DNA of 64,000 nt, from NCBI RefSeq assembly GCF_002407065.1, contig NZ_CP023564.1, positions 2,418,001 through 2,482,000 of the forward strand. Reading direction: 5' to 3'. The notes under the pieces were generated by a model. The model was not told the DNA's origin and did not search any database. It was given only the letters and a program-made list of their open reading frames with translations. Made by a program: the position numbers and the translations under genes. Of this stretch, positions 15,594-24,009 are shown piece after piece. Origin of the DNA: Brachybacterium ginsengisoli (GTDB taxonomy: Bacteria; Actinomycetota; Actinomycetes; Actinomycetales; Dermabacteraceae). Positions within the stretch are counted from its first letter, which is position 1, and each line of letters starts with the position of its first letter.

Positions 15594-16017
15594 GCCGCCA
15601 CACGACCAGCGCGTTGCCGCTGTCGCGGCGGCGGGGACGCTCACCGCGGCGCAGCGCGCTGATCTCCCCGTCGCGGTCGGCGGAGAACACGCGCCGCTGG
15701 GCCGGGGTCATCGTCTCCAGGGTGTCGCGGACACGACCCAGCTGGTCTTGCAGCGAGGTCACCTCGTCCTGCAGCTCGAGGATCCGCTTGATGCCGGCGA
15801 GGTTGATGCCCTGGTCCTGGGAGAGCTCCTGGATCTCCCGCAGGCGGACGATGTCCCGGGTGCTGTAGCGCCGGCCGCGGCCGCGCGTGCGCTGAGGTAT
15901 CACCAGGCCCAGCCGGTCGTACTGGCGCAGGGTCTGGGGGTGCATGCCGGAGAGCTCGGCAGCCACCGAGATCACGAACACCGGCGCCCGGTCGTCCAGG
16001 CGGTGCGACGCGTGCAT
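15577..16017 (-). CDS. hspR: HspR, MerR-family heat-shock repressor
   Basis: A 146-residue autoregulatory repressor of the dnaK operon. The MerR-type winged HTH covers about residues 15-62 (ISVAAELSGMHPQTLRQYDR, GRGRRYSTRDIVRLREIQEL), followed by a dimerisation coiled coil (RILELQDEVTSLQDQLGRVRDTL) and a basic C-terminal tail. In actinomycetes HspR binds HAIR sequences and needs DnaK as co-repressor; two HAIR elements are visible upstream of dnaK. GGAAGGAG lies 6 bp before the ATG. It is the last gene of dnaK-grpE-dnaJ-hspR, 78 bp after dnaJ, and closes the feedback loop. Confidence 0.96.
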   Translation of the reverse strand: MHASHRLDDRAPVFVISVAAELSGMHPQTLRQYDRLGLVIPQRTRGRGRRYSTRDIVRLREIQELSQDQGINLAGIKRILELQDEVTSLQDQLGRVRDTLETMTPAQRRVFSADRDGEISALRRGERPRRRDSGNALVVWRPTRRP

Positions 16018-16095
16018 CAGGTGCTCCTTCCGATCGTGCGGTGCGGGCCGGAGCCGGCAGCAAGGGGTCGACCTCGTGGGGCCGGCGCCGTGACG

Positions 16096-17100
16096 TCAAC
16101 GCGCGGCGGCCTCGGTGAGCCCGGCTCGCGGGTCCTCCTCGGCCAGGGCCGCACGCAGGTCCTCGACGGCCTGCTTAGCGGCCCCCTCGACATGGGTGGG
16201 GACGGCGACCTGGACGGTGACGTGGAGATCGCCGGTGGACTTCTTGGTCTGAAGCCCCTTGCCGCGCACCCTCAGCGTACGACCCGACGGCGTTCCCGCC
16301 GGGACCTTGAGCGAGACCGTGCCGCCGTCGAGCAGCGGGACGGACAGGGTGGTGCCGAGCACCGCCTCGTCGAAGGAGATCGGGACGGTGATCCGGAGAT
16401 TCGTGCCCTCGGCGCTCCAGACGGAGTGCTCCTCGACGTCGAGGGTCAGCAGCAGGTCTCCGGCGGGCGCACCGCCGGGGCCGGGGCGTCCCTTGCCGCG
16501 CAGGCGGATCTTCTGGCCGTCGTGCACCCCGGCCGGGATGCGGACGGTGACCGTGCGGCCGTCGACGGTGAGGCGCAGCTCGGTGCCCAGCGCCGCGTCG
16601 CGGAAGCTGACACGGGTGCGGGCCGAGGTGTCCGAGCCCTTCGCCGGGGCGCGGTTCGGGGAGAACCCGGCGGGCCCTCCGCCGCCGAAGCCGCCGCCCT
16701 GGCCGCCGAACATCTTCAGCAGGTCGTCGATGTCGGGGTTGCCCGCGCCGCCGCCGGCGGGACGGGCACCGGGCTGGCCGCCGCCGCCGAACATCGAGGA
16801 GAAGATGTCCTCGAAGCCGGCACCGCCGGGGCCGCCCTGTCCGGCGGAGAAGCGCGCGCCGCCGGAGCCCATGGCCCGGATCGCGTCGTACTGCTGGCGC
16901 TGCTCGGGATCGTTGAGCACCGAGTAGGCCTCGCCGATCCCCTTGAACTTCTCCTCGGCCACCGGGTCGTCGGGGTGGTGGTCGGGATGGAACTTGCGGG
17001 CCTGGGTGCGGTAGGCCTTCTTGATCTCCGCGGCGCTCGCGTCCTTGGAGACGCCGAGGACCGCGTAGAAGTCCTTGTCGAGCCAGTCCTGTCCGGACAT
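16096..17100 (-). CDS. dnaJ: DnaJ/CbpA-type co-chaperone (J-domain protein without zinc centre)
   Basis: A 334-residue Hsp40 that delivers substrates to DnaK and stimulates its ATPase. The J-domain occupies about residues 8-75 with HPD at 38-40 (KFHPDHHPDD), followed by a Gly-rich linker (FSSMFGGGGQPGARPAGGG) and two beta-sandwich substrate domains to the end (DTSARTRVSFRDAALG...LLLTLDVEEH). The four CxxCxGxG zinc motifs of type I DnaJ are absent, so it is a type II protein, as usual for the dnaK-linked copy in many actinomycetes. It lies 120 bp after grpE, in the HspR-controlled operon. Confidence 0.95.
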   Translation of the reverse strand: MSGQDWLDKDFYAVLGVSKDASAAEIKKAYRTQARKFHPDHHPDDPVAEEKFKGIGEAYSVLNDPEQRQQYDAIRAMGSGGARFSAGQGGPGGAGFEDIFSSMFGGGGQPGARPAGGGAGNPDIDDLLKMFGGQGGGFGGGGPAGFSPNRAPAKGSDTSARTRVSFRDAALGTELRLTVDGRTVTVRIPAGVHDGQKIRLRGKGRPGPGGAPAGDLLLTLDVEEHSVWSAEGTNLRITVPISFDEAVLGTTLSVPLLDGGTVSLKVPAGTPSGRTLRVRGKGLQTKKSTGDLHVTVQVAVPTHVEGAAKQAVEDLRAALAEEDPRAGLTEAAAR

Positions 17101-17220
17101 GTGCGTCTCCTTCCGGGAGCTTCCGATGCGTGGTGGTGTCGTTCAGGGGCGACGGGCGCGGGGCCGGCCGGTGAGGCCGGCCCCGCGTCCGTCAGATGGT
17201 GCCGATGGTGGGCACGTCGC

Positions 17221-17898
17221 TCAGGCAGGACCCCGGGTGCCGACGCGGGCGGGACGGAGCACGCGCTCGCCCATCCGGTAGCCGGGCTGCATGACGAGCG
17301 AGACGGTGGTGGTCTCGGCGTCCTCGGAGTCCTCGTGCATGAGGGCCTCGTGGAGGTTCGGATCGAACTCCTCCCCCACCTCGCCGAAGCGCGTCAGCCC
17401 GTGGGAGCCGAGCACCTCCTCGAGCTTCTGCGCGATCGCGTGGAACGGGGTGCCCTCGACGATGTCGCCGTGCTGGCGGCCCAGCGACACGTCGTCCAGG
17501 ACGCCGATCAGCGAGCCGAGCACGCCGGCGATCGCCGCGTCCTTGCTCACCTGGGCGGCTCCCTCGATGCGGCGGCGCGAGTTGACGTACTCGGCCTGAT
17601 CGCGCTTGAGCTGCTCGGTGAGCTCGGTGACCCGGCCCTCGAGCTCGGCGACCCGTCCGGCGTCCGCCGGGAGCGAGGACTCGTCCCCGCCCGCGGCGGC
17701 CTGCTCGAACAGCTCCGCCGCCTCGGCGTCGAAGGGATCGACGGTCTCGTCGGCCACCTGGCCCTCGGGTGCGGGGGTGTCCCCGGTGGGACGGACGCTG
17801 CCGTCCTCCGGGTTCACCTTGCGCTTGTCGGTGAAGGAGAACCTGGGCTCGCCCTCGGGACGCTGCGCGTCGTCAGGAGTGCTCCGGTCCTCGGTCAT
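17221..17898 (-). CDS. grpE: GrpE nucleotide exchange factor
   Basis: Releases ADP from DnaK in the cytoplasmic chaperone cycle. 225 residues from ATG 17898; a GTG at 17901 is an equally spaced alternative start. After a disordered acidic N-terminal 85 residues comes the long dimerisation helix (VAELEGRVTELTEQLKRDQ AEYVNSRRRIE region) and the beta-wing with the family signature HEALMHEDSEDAETTTVSLVMQPGY(R)MGERVLRPA near the C-terminus. The start overlaps the dnaK stop (ATGA/TGATG), so the two are translationally coupled. Confidence 0.96.
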   Translation of the reverse strand: MTEDRSTPDDAQRPEGEPRFSFTDKRKVNPEDGSVRPTGDTPAPEGQVADETVDPFDAEAAELFEQAAAGGDESSLPADAGRVAELEGRVTELTEQLKRDQAEYVNSRRRIEGAAQVSKDAAIAGVLGSLIGVLDDVSLGRQHGDIVEGTPFHAIAQKLEEVLGSHGLTRFGEVGEEFDPNLHEALMHEDSEDAETTTVSLVMQPGYRMGERVLRPARVGTRGPA

Positions 17899-19766
17899 CA
17901 CTTCTTCTCCTCGTCCTCGTCCACGATCTCGGCGTCGACGACGTCGTCATCATCCGAGGCGCCGGTGGCGCCTGCGGCGTCCTCAGCACCCTCGGCGCCC
18001 TCAGCGCCCTCGGCCTGCGAGTAGATCGCGGTGCCGACGGCCTGCAGGGCCTCGTTGAGGGAGTCGCGCTTGGCCTCGAGGTCCTCGGTGGAGGCATCCT
18101 CGGTGGCCAGCACGTCCTTGGCCGCCTTGATGGAGTCCTCGGCCTTGGTCCTGTCGCCGTCGGAGACCTTCTCCGCGTTGTCCTTGAGCAGCTTCTCGCC
18201 CTGGTAGACGAGCTGCTCGAGGGTGTTGCGGGCGTCGGCGTTCTTGCGACGCTCCTCGTCCTCGGCGGCGTGGGCCTCGGCGTCCTTCACCATGCGGTCG
18301 ATGTCCTCGTCGGACAGGGCCGAGCCGCCGGTGATCTGGATGGACTGCTCGTTGCCGGTGCCGCGGTCCTTCGCGGTCACGTGCACGATGCCGTTGGAGT
18401 CGATGTCGAAGGTGACCTCGACCTGCGGGATGCCGCGCGGGGCCGGGGCGATGCCGGTGAGCTCGAAGGTGCCGAGCAGCTTGTTGTCCCGGGTGAACTG
18501 ACGCTCGCCCTGGAACACCTGGATCGCCACGGAGGGCTGGTTGTCCTCGGCGGTGGAGAAGACCTCGGAGGTCTTGGTCGGGATGGCCGCGTTGCGCTCG
18601 ATGAGCTTGGTCATCACGCCGCCCTTGGTCTCGATGCCGAGGGAGAGCGGGGTGACGTCCATGAGCAGGACGTCCTTGCGCTCGCCCTTGATGACGGCGG
18701 CCTGCAGCGCGGCGCCGACGGCGACGACCTCGTCCGGGTTCACGGACTTGTTGGGCTCCTTGCCGCCGGTGAGGGACTTGACGACCTCGGTGACGGCGGG
18801 CATGCGGGTGGAGCCGCCGACCAGCACCACGTGGTCGATGTCGGAGACGGAGATGCCCGCGTCCTTGATGACCTGGTGGAAGGGAGCCTTGGTGCGCTCG
18901 AGCAGATCCGAGGTCATGTCCTCGAACTGGGCCCGGGTGAGCTTCTCGTCGAGGTGCAGCGGGCCGTTCTCGGTCATCGACAGGTACTGCAGCGAGATGC
19001 TGGTCGAGGAGGAGGAGCTCAGCTCCTTCTTCGCCTGCTCAGCGGCCTCCTTGAGGCGCTGCAGGGCGATGCGGTCCTTCCCGAGGTCCACGCCCTCCTT
19101 GTTCTTGACCTGCGAGATCAGCCAGTCCACGACCTTCTGGTCCCAGTCGTCGCCGCCGAGGCGGTTGTCGCCCGCGGTGGCCTGGACCTGGATGGTGGAG
19201 CCCTCCTCGTCCTTGCTCACCTCGAGCAGGGAGACGTCGAAGGTGCCGCCGCCGAGGTCGAAGACCAGGATCTGCTCGTCGTCCTTGCCCTTCTCCAGCC
19301 CGTAGGCGAGAGCCGCGGCAGTGGGCTCGTTGATGATGCGCAGGACGTTCAGGCCCGCGATGGTGCCGGCGTCCTTGGTGGCCTGACGCTCGGAGTCGCT
19401 GAAGTAGGCCGGGACGGTGATGACCGCGTCGGTCACGGCCTCGCCCAGGTAGGACTCGGCGTCCTTCTTGAGCTTGCCGAGGGTGCGCGCGGAGATCTCC
19501 TGCGGGGTGTACTTCTTGTCGTCGATCTCCTGGCTCCAGTCGGTGCCCATGTGGCGCTTGACGGAGGAGATGGTGCGGTCGACATTGGTGACGGCCTGGC
19601 GCTTGGCGACCTCGCCCACGAGGACCTCGCCCTGCTTGGAGAAGGCGACGACCGACGGGGTGGTGCGGGAGCCCTCGGCGTTCGCGATGACGGTGGGCTG
19701 GCCACCCTCGAGGACGGCGACGGCGGAGTTGGTGGTACCGAGGTCGATTCCGACGACACGGGACAT
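17898..19766 (-). CDS. dnaK: DnaK (Hsp70) chaperone
   Basis: ATP-dependent Hsp70, 622 residues from the ATG at 19766 (AGAAAGGCAGG upstream). N-terminal ATPase domain with the phosphate-1 motif [18 protein letters not shown] at residues 5-22 and [14 protein letters not shown] near 170; substrate-binding domain from about 370; acidic C-terminus ending [12 protein letters not shown]. The frame is open upstream but the conserved [10 protein letters not shown] start is unambiguous. First gene of the operon dnaK-grpE-dnaJ-hspR, with a consensus-like promoter flanked by two HAIR operators, so it is under HspR control and heat-inducible. Confidence 0.98.
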   Translation of the reverse strand: MSRVVGIDLGTTNSAVAVLEGGQPTVIANAEGSRTTPSVVAFSKQGEVLVGEVAKRQAVTNVDRTISSVKRHMGTDWSQEIDDKKYTPQEISARTLGKLKKDAESYLGEAVTDAVITVPAYFSDSERQATKDAGTIAGLNVLRIINEPTAAALAYGLEKGKDDEQILVFDLGGGTFDVSLLEVSKDEEGSTIQVQATAGDNRLGGDDWDQKVVDWLISQVKNKEGVDLGKDRIALQRLKEAAEQAKKELSSSSSTSISLQYLSMTENGPLHLDEKLTRAQFEDMTSDLLERTKAPFHQVIKDAGISVSDIDHVVLVGGSTRMPAVTEVVKSLTGGKEPNKSVNPDEVVAVGAALQAAVIKGERKDVLLMDVTPLSLGIETKGGVMTKLIERNAAIPTKTSEVFSTAEDNQPSVAIQVFQGERQFTRDNKLLGTFELTGIAPAPRGIPQVEVTFDIDSNGIVHVTAKDRGTGNEQSIQITGGSALSDEDIDRMVKDAEAHAAEDEERRKNADARNTLEQLVYQGEKLLKDNAEKVSDGDRTKAEDSIKAAKDVLATEDASTEDLEAKRDSLNEALQAVGTAIYSQAEGAEGAEGAEDAAGATGASDDDDVVDAEIVDEDEEKK

Positions 19767-19836
19767 GGGTGCCTGCCTTTCTGCGACGGATGCGCCGCAC
19801 GGGATCTTCGCTGCCGACCAGCGGTCGACGGCAAGA

Positions 19837-19857
19837 CTTGAGCTGTACGGACTCAAG
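19837..19857. promoter_or_regulatory. HAIR element 1 (HspR operator)
   Basis: CTTGAGC-N7-ACTCAAG; one mismatch to the HAIR consensus CTTGAGT-N7-ACTCAAG. It touches the dnaK -10 box, so HspR bound here would block transcription initiation. Confidence 0.92.
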
Positions 19858-19884
19858 TAGAGAACGCCGGATCGACATTGTCAA
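19856..19884 (-). promoter_or_regulatory. dnaK promoter
   Basis: On the minus strand -35 TTGACA (19884-19879) and -10 TCTACT (19861-19856) with a 17-bp spacer, the best vegetative promoter in the window, sandwiched between the two HAIR elements. Confidence 0.8.
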
Positions 19885-19900
19885 TCTGAGGATCACTGAA

Positions 19901-19921
19901 CTTGAGCACACCTGACTCAAC
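19901..19921. promoter_or_regulatory. HAIR element 2 (HspR operator)
   Basis: CTTGAGC-N7-ACTCAAC, two changes from the HAIR consensus, 17 bp upstream of the dnaK -35. Two spaced operators suggest cooperative or looping repression. Confidence 0.88.
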
Positions 19922-20000
19922 TTCGATCCGGCCAGGTTCATTCCCGGTGCGGCAGGTCGTGACGGAGGGCACATCCGCGCCGGTCCGGGGAGCCGCCCCG

Positions 20001-20019
20001 CCCCCCCCCCCCCCCCCCC
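20001..20019 (+). repeat. 19-base poly-C tract in the yjbR leader
   Basis: Nineteen consecutive C, preceded by GCCCCG and followed by GTCACC, 74 bp upstream of the YjbR-family start codon, in the divergent dnaK/yjbR region. The stretch 19767-20093 contains only the dnaK promoter, the two HAIRs and this tract. Homopolymers this long are rare even in GC-rich genomes and are prone to slippage and to sequencing error. Confidence 0.9.
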
Positions 20020-20093
20020 GTCACCCCGATGCCGCAGAATGCTGTCGACCGATGATCACTCCGAACCGACGATCGACACCGAGGAGCGTCACG

Positions 20094-20510
20094 ATGGACG
20101 GCATCACCCTGCAGGACATCGCCCGCGCCCGCGCCGAGGAGCTGCCCGCCGCGGCGATCACCCATCCGTTCGGGCCGGACTACGACGTGGCGAAGGTGCT
20201 CGGGAAGATGTTCCTGCTGCTCACCGAGGTGCACGGAGTCCCCAAGGTGGTGCTGAAGGCCGAGCCGCACGACGCCGAGGCGCTCCGCTCGATCCACGCG
20301 GACATCACTCCCGGGTATCACATGAACAAGCGTCACTGGATCACGCTCGAGCCGGACGGGAGCCTCGACGAGGAGTTCGTGCGAGAGCTGGTGACCGACT
20401 CCTACCTGCTGGTGGTCGAGGGACTGCCCCGGGCGCAGCGGCCTGTTGAGCCCGCATCCTTCCTGGCCGCCGAGTCCGCTCCCGATGGCGGGGACGCGTC
20501 TCAGGCCTGA
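20094..20510 (+). CDS. MmcQ/YjbR-family DNA-binding-fold protein
   Basis: A 138-residue cytoplasmic protein of the MmcQ/YjbR family (CyaY-like fold). Family features are ITHPFGPDYDVAKVLGKMFLLL, GVPKVVLKAEPHDAEALR and the GYHMNKRHWITL core with the conserved KxxW; the last 25 residues are a low-complexity extension. Function of the family is poorly defined. The start is ATG 20094 with GAGGAG 7 bp upstream; upstream in-frame starts would run through the poly-C tract. The 3' end overlaps the convergent AlkD-like gene by 10 bp in a perfect palindrome, TCAGGCCTGA, that supplies both stop codons. Confidence 0.88.
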   Translation: MDGITLQDIARARAEELPAAAITHPFGPDYDVAKVLGKMFLLLTEVHGVPKVVLKAEPHDAEALRSIHADITPGYHMNKRHWITLEPDGSLDEEFVRELVTDSYLLVVEGLPRAQRPVEPASFLAAESAPDGGDASQA

Positions 20511-21208
20511 TCGGCGCGGCGCACCATCTCGTCGATCCAGATCGGCGCGAACGGCGAGGTGCAGTTCGGCGGCGTCGGGTAGTCCTTGAGCACCTCGAGC
20601 CGTTCACCGATCGCGCGGGCGCGCTCCCGGAGCACGGGGTTCGTGATCCCGATCTGGGCGAGGCACTCGTTCATCGCCCACTGGAGCGGCTCCGGGGAGG
20701 TCTTCATCTCTGCCTCGATCTGGTCCAGCAGGGCGGCCTGGTCGATGCCGTCGGGCGTCTTCACGACGCGCTGGCTGGTCAGCGCCCAGCCCGCGCTCGC
20801 GACGGCCGGGTCGACGTCCCCGAACCACTCCTCGCGGAGGGCCTCCCGATGCCGGGACTTCTTGACCAGGATGCTCAGCAGCCAGTCCCGGACCTTCGGA
20901 GTGGGTGCCGCGCGCAGCATCCGGTCGAGCTCGTCCGGGCCGAAGTGCGAGGGCCGGGAGACGAGGATCGCGAGGAGCTTCGGGGTGGAGTCCTCGGCGC
21001 TCGCATCCCACAGGTCGCGGGCGAGGTCCGGGCGGGCGCCGAGCCGCTTCCCGATCGCCCGCAGCGCGCCGAGGTTCACGGCGTGATCGTCGCCGTGGCG
21101 GAGGTTGATCTCACGGACCCTGGGGTCGGCGAGCTGGTCCAGCTCGGAGAGCAGCGCCTGCATCTCGTCGGCGGGCGCGGCGTCCTGCGCTGTGGCGTTC
21201 GTGGTCAT
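20501..21208 (-). CDS. DNA alkylation repair protein, AlkD-like HEAT-repeat
   Basis: 235 residues from ATG 21208 (GGAGGAGC upstream). The sequence is almost entirely helical and resembles the HEAT-repeat AlkC/AlkD-type family: REINLRHGDDHAVNLGALRAIGKRLG at about 28-53, DLARDLWDASAEDSTPKLLA, VRDWLLSILVKKS, DPAVASAGWAL and QWAMNECLAQIGI, the last three being the conserved repair-family core. Family members bind methylated DNA and remove or tolerate 3mA/7mG lesions. It is monocistronic by appearance; the next gene upstream is a small kinase on the same strand. Confidence 0.8.
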   Translation of the reverse strand: MTTNATAQDAAPADEMQALLSELDQLADPRVREINLRHGDDHAVNLGALRAIGKRLGARPDLARDLWDASAEDSTPKLLAILVSRPSHFGPDELDRMLRAAPTPKVRDWLLSILVKKSRHREALREEWFGDVDPAVASAGWALTSQRVVKTPDGIDQAALLDQIEAEMKTSPEPLQWAMNECLAQIGITNPVLRERARAIGERLEVLKDYPTPPNCTSPFAPIWIDEMVRRADQA

Positions 21209-21236
21209 CGTGCTCCTCCGCGGTCCGACGGCCAGC

Positions 21237-21812
21237 TTATCGAGCAGTTCGGCGACTGTCGTCCTGTGCCCCGGGCAGGAGCGACTCGAGCTCGGCGAGC
21301 ATGTCCTGCAGCGGCCGGGAGGCGTCGAGTCGCCGCGCGTGCGGTCGCCGGGCGAGCAGCTGCTCGAGGGAGGCGACCAGGTCCTCGGCATCCTCCGGGC
21401 CGACGAAGCGGTCGTTGGCGGTCTGCTCGGGCCGGTCCGGCGCGCGGCGCCGGGCCATCAGCCGCTCGGCCAGTGTGGGCACGTCGAGCACGAGGGCGGT
21501 TTCGACGAAGCGGGCTCCGCACTGCTCGGCGAGGGCTTCGAGCTCGACGAGGAAGGGTGTGCGGGCGAGATACTGCCCGATCACCACGTCGTGACCGTCG
21601 TCCAGGTGCGCGCGGGCCAGGGCGAGCGCGAGCCGGCGGGCCTGCAGCCCGGAGGCGTGCAGGTCCCGGTCCCAGTCTCCGAGGGAGTGCTTGAGGGTGT
21701 CGATGTCCAGTGCCAGGGCGAGCGGGCGGCGGGCCGCGGCACGGGCCGCGAGGGTGGACTTGCCGCTGCCCGGGGCGCCGTTGAGCAGCAGGAGGATCGG
21801 CCGTGCGGTCAT
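21237..21812 (-). CDS. P-loop kinase-like AAA ATPase
   Basis: 191 residues from ATG 21812, with GAGGG about 6 bp upstream. A Walker A motif is at residues 11-18 (GAPGSGKST) directly after a hydrophobic strand ILLLLN, a typical small-molecule kinase or zeta-toxin-like arrangement; DIDTLKHSLGDW follows as the substrate-binding loop, and RLMARRRAP resembles a lid. The substrate is unknown. No antitoxin-like partner is adjacent, so a toxin role is not supported. It precedes the AlkD-like gene by 28 bp on the same strand and may be co-transcribed with it. Confidence 0.8.
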   Translation of the reverse strand: MTARPILLLLNGAPGSGKSTLAARAAARRPLALALDIDTLKHSLGDWDRDLHASGLQARRLALALARAHLDDGHDVVIGQYLARTPFLVELEALAEQCGARFVETALVLDVPTLAERLMARRRAPDRPEQTANDRFVGPEDAEDLVASLEQLLARRPHARRLDASRPLQDMLAELESLLPGAQDDSRRTAR

Positions 21813-21925
21813 CGCGTTTCCCTCGTCACTGGTGCGGTCGTGCGCCCGCCCGTCATGCACCGCGCCCGTCGGCCGAGTGCGGGCCCCGTGGCGCAGAAAC
21901 GCCACAGGGCCCGTTCCCGGTCGGT

Positions 21926-23182
21926 TCAGCCCACGCTCGCGCGGGGTGCTCCGATGCCCGGATCGATCGTCGGCACCTCGCCGCTGCCGGGGCGGATGTC
22001 GATGTCGAAGATGTCCAGCGGAAGATACACCGTGGCGCAGGCGTTGGGGATGTCGACCACACCGGAGAACCGCCCCTCGATCGGCGCAGCGGCGAGCAGG
22101 AGGTAGGCCTGCTCCTTGGCCCAGCCGAAGGTGGAGAGGTAGTCGATCGCGTGCAGGCACGCCCGCTGATAGGCCAGATGCGAGTCGAGGTAGCGCTGCT
22201 CGCCGTCGAGCGTCACCGAGGTGCCGGAGAAGGACAGCCAGCGGCTGTGCTGCGGCGCGGTGTCCCCCGGCATGAAGATCGCGTTCTCGGAGACGTTGTA
22301 CTTCTCCATCCCGCCGGGGATGACGTCGACGTGGACGTCGATGAAGCCGCCCATCTCGATGCCGCCGCAGAAGGTGATCTCGCCGTCGCCCTGGCTGAAG
22401 TGCAGGTCGCCCACGGAGAAGTTCGCCCCGTCCACGAACACCGGGTAGAAGATCCGGGTGCCCTTGGTGAGGTTCTTGATGTCCTGGTTGCCGCCGTTCT
22501 CCCGCGGCGGGGCGGTGCGGGCGGCCTCCCCCGCGACCCGGTCACGATCCGCCTCGCCGACCCCTCCCAGGACCGCCCCGTCGGGCTCCGGAGGCAGGGC
22601 GAGCGCCGGCACACGATCCGGCTCGGTGGCGATCAGCGCCGCCTCGCGGGAGTTCCATCTCTTCAGGAGCTCCGGCGAGGGGGCGGTGCCCATCAGGCCC
22701 GGGTGGATCATTCCGGTGAACTCCACGCCCGGGACGTGGCGGGAGGTGGCGCGGTCGCCGCGGAAGTCCCAGATCGCCTTGTACGCGTCGGGGAACTCGT
22801 CGGTGAGGAAGCTGCCGCCGTTGCGCTTGGCGAAGATGCCGGTGTAGCCCCAGCCCTGGCCGGCCAGAGGCCCGGAGTCCTCCTGCGGGATGGGGCCGAC
22901 GTCGAGGATGTCCACGATCAGCAGATCCCCGGGCTTGGCCCCTTCGATGCGGAACGGGCCGGAGAGGGTGTGGACGGTGTGCAGGGGCGCGCTGGCGATG
23001 TCCTCGGCGGAGTCGTCGTTCTTGATGTAGCCGTCGAACCATTCGCGGCAGTCCACACGGAAGGTGTCGCCGGGCTTGACGCTGACCGCCGGAGGGATGT
23101 CCGGGTGCCAGCGGTTGTGACCGAGGATCTTCTGCTCGGTGAAGGGCTTCGCGGAGTCGAGAGGGAACACGTTCTGGGGCAT
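21926..23182 (-). CDS. fmdA: formamidase/acetamidase (FmdA/AmdA family)
   Basis: Cytoplasmic amidase of 418 residues that hydrolyses formamide or short-chain amides to ammonia plus the acid. The N-terminus (GHNRWHPDIPP, VKPGDTFRVDCREWFDGYI) and blocks PLAGQGWGYTGIF, VDGANFSVGDLHFSQGDGEITFCGGIEMGG and VDIPNACATVYLPLDIFD are diagnostic of FmdA_AmdA. Length matches the fungal and Methylophilus formamidases. Strong AGGAG lies before the ATG at 23182. The zinc-ribbon FmdB gene sits 57 bp upstream on the same strand, the same pairing as in the classical fmdAB locus, so the two are probably an operon. Confidence 0.95.
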   Translation of the reverse strand: MPQNVFPLDSAKPFTEQKILGHNRWHPDIPPAVSVKPGDTFRVDCREWFDGYIKNDDSAEDIASAPLHTVHTLSGPFRIEGAKPGDLLIVDILDVGPIPQEDSGPLAGQGWGYTGIFAKRNGGSFLTDEFPDAYKAIWDFRGDRATSRHVPGVEFTGMIHPGLMGTAPSPELLKRWNSREAALIATEPDRVPALALPPEPDGAVLGGVGEADRDRVAGEAARTAPPRENGGNQDIKNLTKGTRIFYPVFVDGANFSVGDLHFSQGDGEITFCGGIEMGGFIDVHVDVIPGGMEKYNVSENAIFMPGDTAPQHSRWLSFSGTSVTLDGEQRYLDSHLAYQRACLHAIDYLSTFGWAKEQAYLLLAAAPIEGRFSGVVDIPNACATVYLPLDIFDIDIRPGSGEVPTIDPGIGAPRASVG

Positions 23183-23239
23183 GCTTCTCCTTCCACAGCG
23201 ACGGGCCCATCGGCCGGGCCCGCCAGGTTCATCGCCGCC

Positions 23240-23527
23240 TCAGGGGCGCGGCAGCATGGCATGGCGCGGGTCGTGGGTGGTGCGCGCACCCCCACGCCCG
23301 GGCCTTCCCGGGACCCGGTCCACGACGCCGGGCTCGTGGGCGCTCGCGGCGGTGGAGTCCAGGAGCCTCCCGGCCGGGGTGCCGAGGGCGCTGAGACGGG
23401 GGGCGCTGATCCGGCGCCGGGCCGCCGCGCCGCAGCGGGGGCAGGTGAGGTCTTCGTCGCGGGCGCTCATCGGCACGGAGCGCTCGTACTCGTGTGCGCT
23501 CTCGCAGCGGAACTCGTAGATCGGCAT
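23240..23527 (-). CDS. fmdB: FmdB-family zinc-ribbon protein, degenerate
   Basis: A 95-residue small protein starting MPIYEFRCESAHEYE, the hallmark of FmdB regulatory zinc ribbons, with CPRCG at 29-33. The usual first CxxC is broken: Cys8 is followed by E-S-A-H, so only His12 could replace the missing ligand. The remainder is a basic, low-complexity C-terminal tail. FmdB proteins are presumed regulators of formamidase expression; here it directly precedes fmdA. Start ATG 23527 has GAGGAGGCGGCG upstream. Confidence 0.85.
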   Translation of the reverse strand: MPIYEFRCESAHEYERSVPMSARDEDLTCPRCGAAARRRISAPRLSALGTPAGRLLDSTAASAHEPGVVDRVPGRPGRGGARTTHDPRHAMLPRP

Positions 23528-23649
23528 CGCCGCCTCCTCGTCGCCTGCAGGACATCTCGGGATGACCTCACCATAGAGCGCCCTCTCTCGGCGCGCAGAG
23601 GAATCAGGGGGAACCGACCCGTCGGTCGTCGACCAGGGATACTGCCCGC

Positions 23650-24009
23650 ATGCGCCCAGCCCTGACCCGCTATCGCGGCACCGACTTCTACTGCGATGTG
23701 GCGATCCCGGACCCTGCCGCGCTCGAAGTGGTCCATGAGGACGAACGCGTGCTCGCCTTCCACCACACCCGACCGTTCTGGCAGGTGCACCTCGTGGTCG
23801 TGCCGAAGCGCCATATCGCCTCGCTCACGGCGGCAGGCCCGGAGGACGCCGAGGATCTCCGCGCCGTGCTGGCGACGGTGACCGACGTGGCGCGGCAGGT
23901 CGAGCGAGAGCACGGCGCGGCGGCGGTGCTCACGAACCTCGGCGAGTACCAGGACTCGAAGCACCTCCACGTCCATGTGCACTCCGGGCCCCGCCTGCGC
24001 AGCTCATAG
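23650..24009 (+). CDS. HIT-family nucleotide hydrolase/transferase
   Basis: A 119-residue histidine-triad protein. The catalytic triad motif H-x-H-x-H-x-x is clear in KHLHVHVHSG at about 104-113, and the family features VLAFHHTRPFWQVHLVVVPKRHI lie at 35-57. HIT proteins hydrolyse purine nucleotide phosphoramidates. The gene has a GATACT -10-like box 6 nt before the ATG (leaderless or weak). It converges with the GNAT gene, overlapping by 6 bp. Confidence 0.92.
   Translation: MRPALTRYRGTDFYCDVAIPDPAALEVVHEDERVLAFHHTRPFWQVHLVVVPKRHIASLTAAGPEDAEDLRAVLATVTDVARQVEREHGAAAVLTNLGEYQDSKHLHVHVHSGPRLRSS

Noticed and set aside
21237..21812. Zeta-toxin of a toxin-antitoxin pair
   Set aside because: No small antitoxin gene adjacent; the P-loop kinase fold alone is not evidence.
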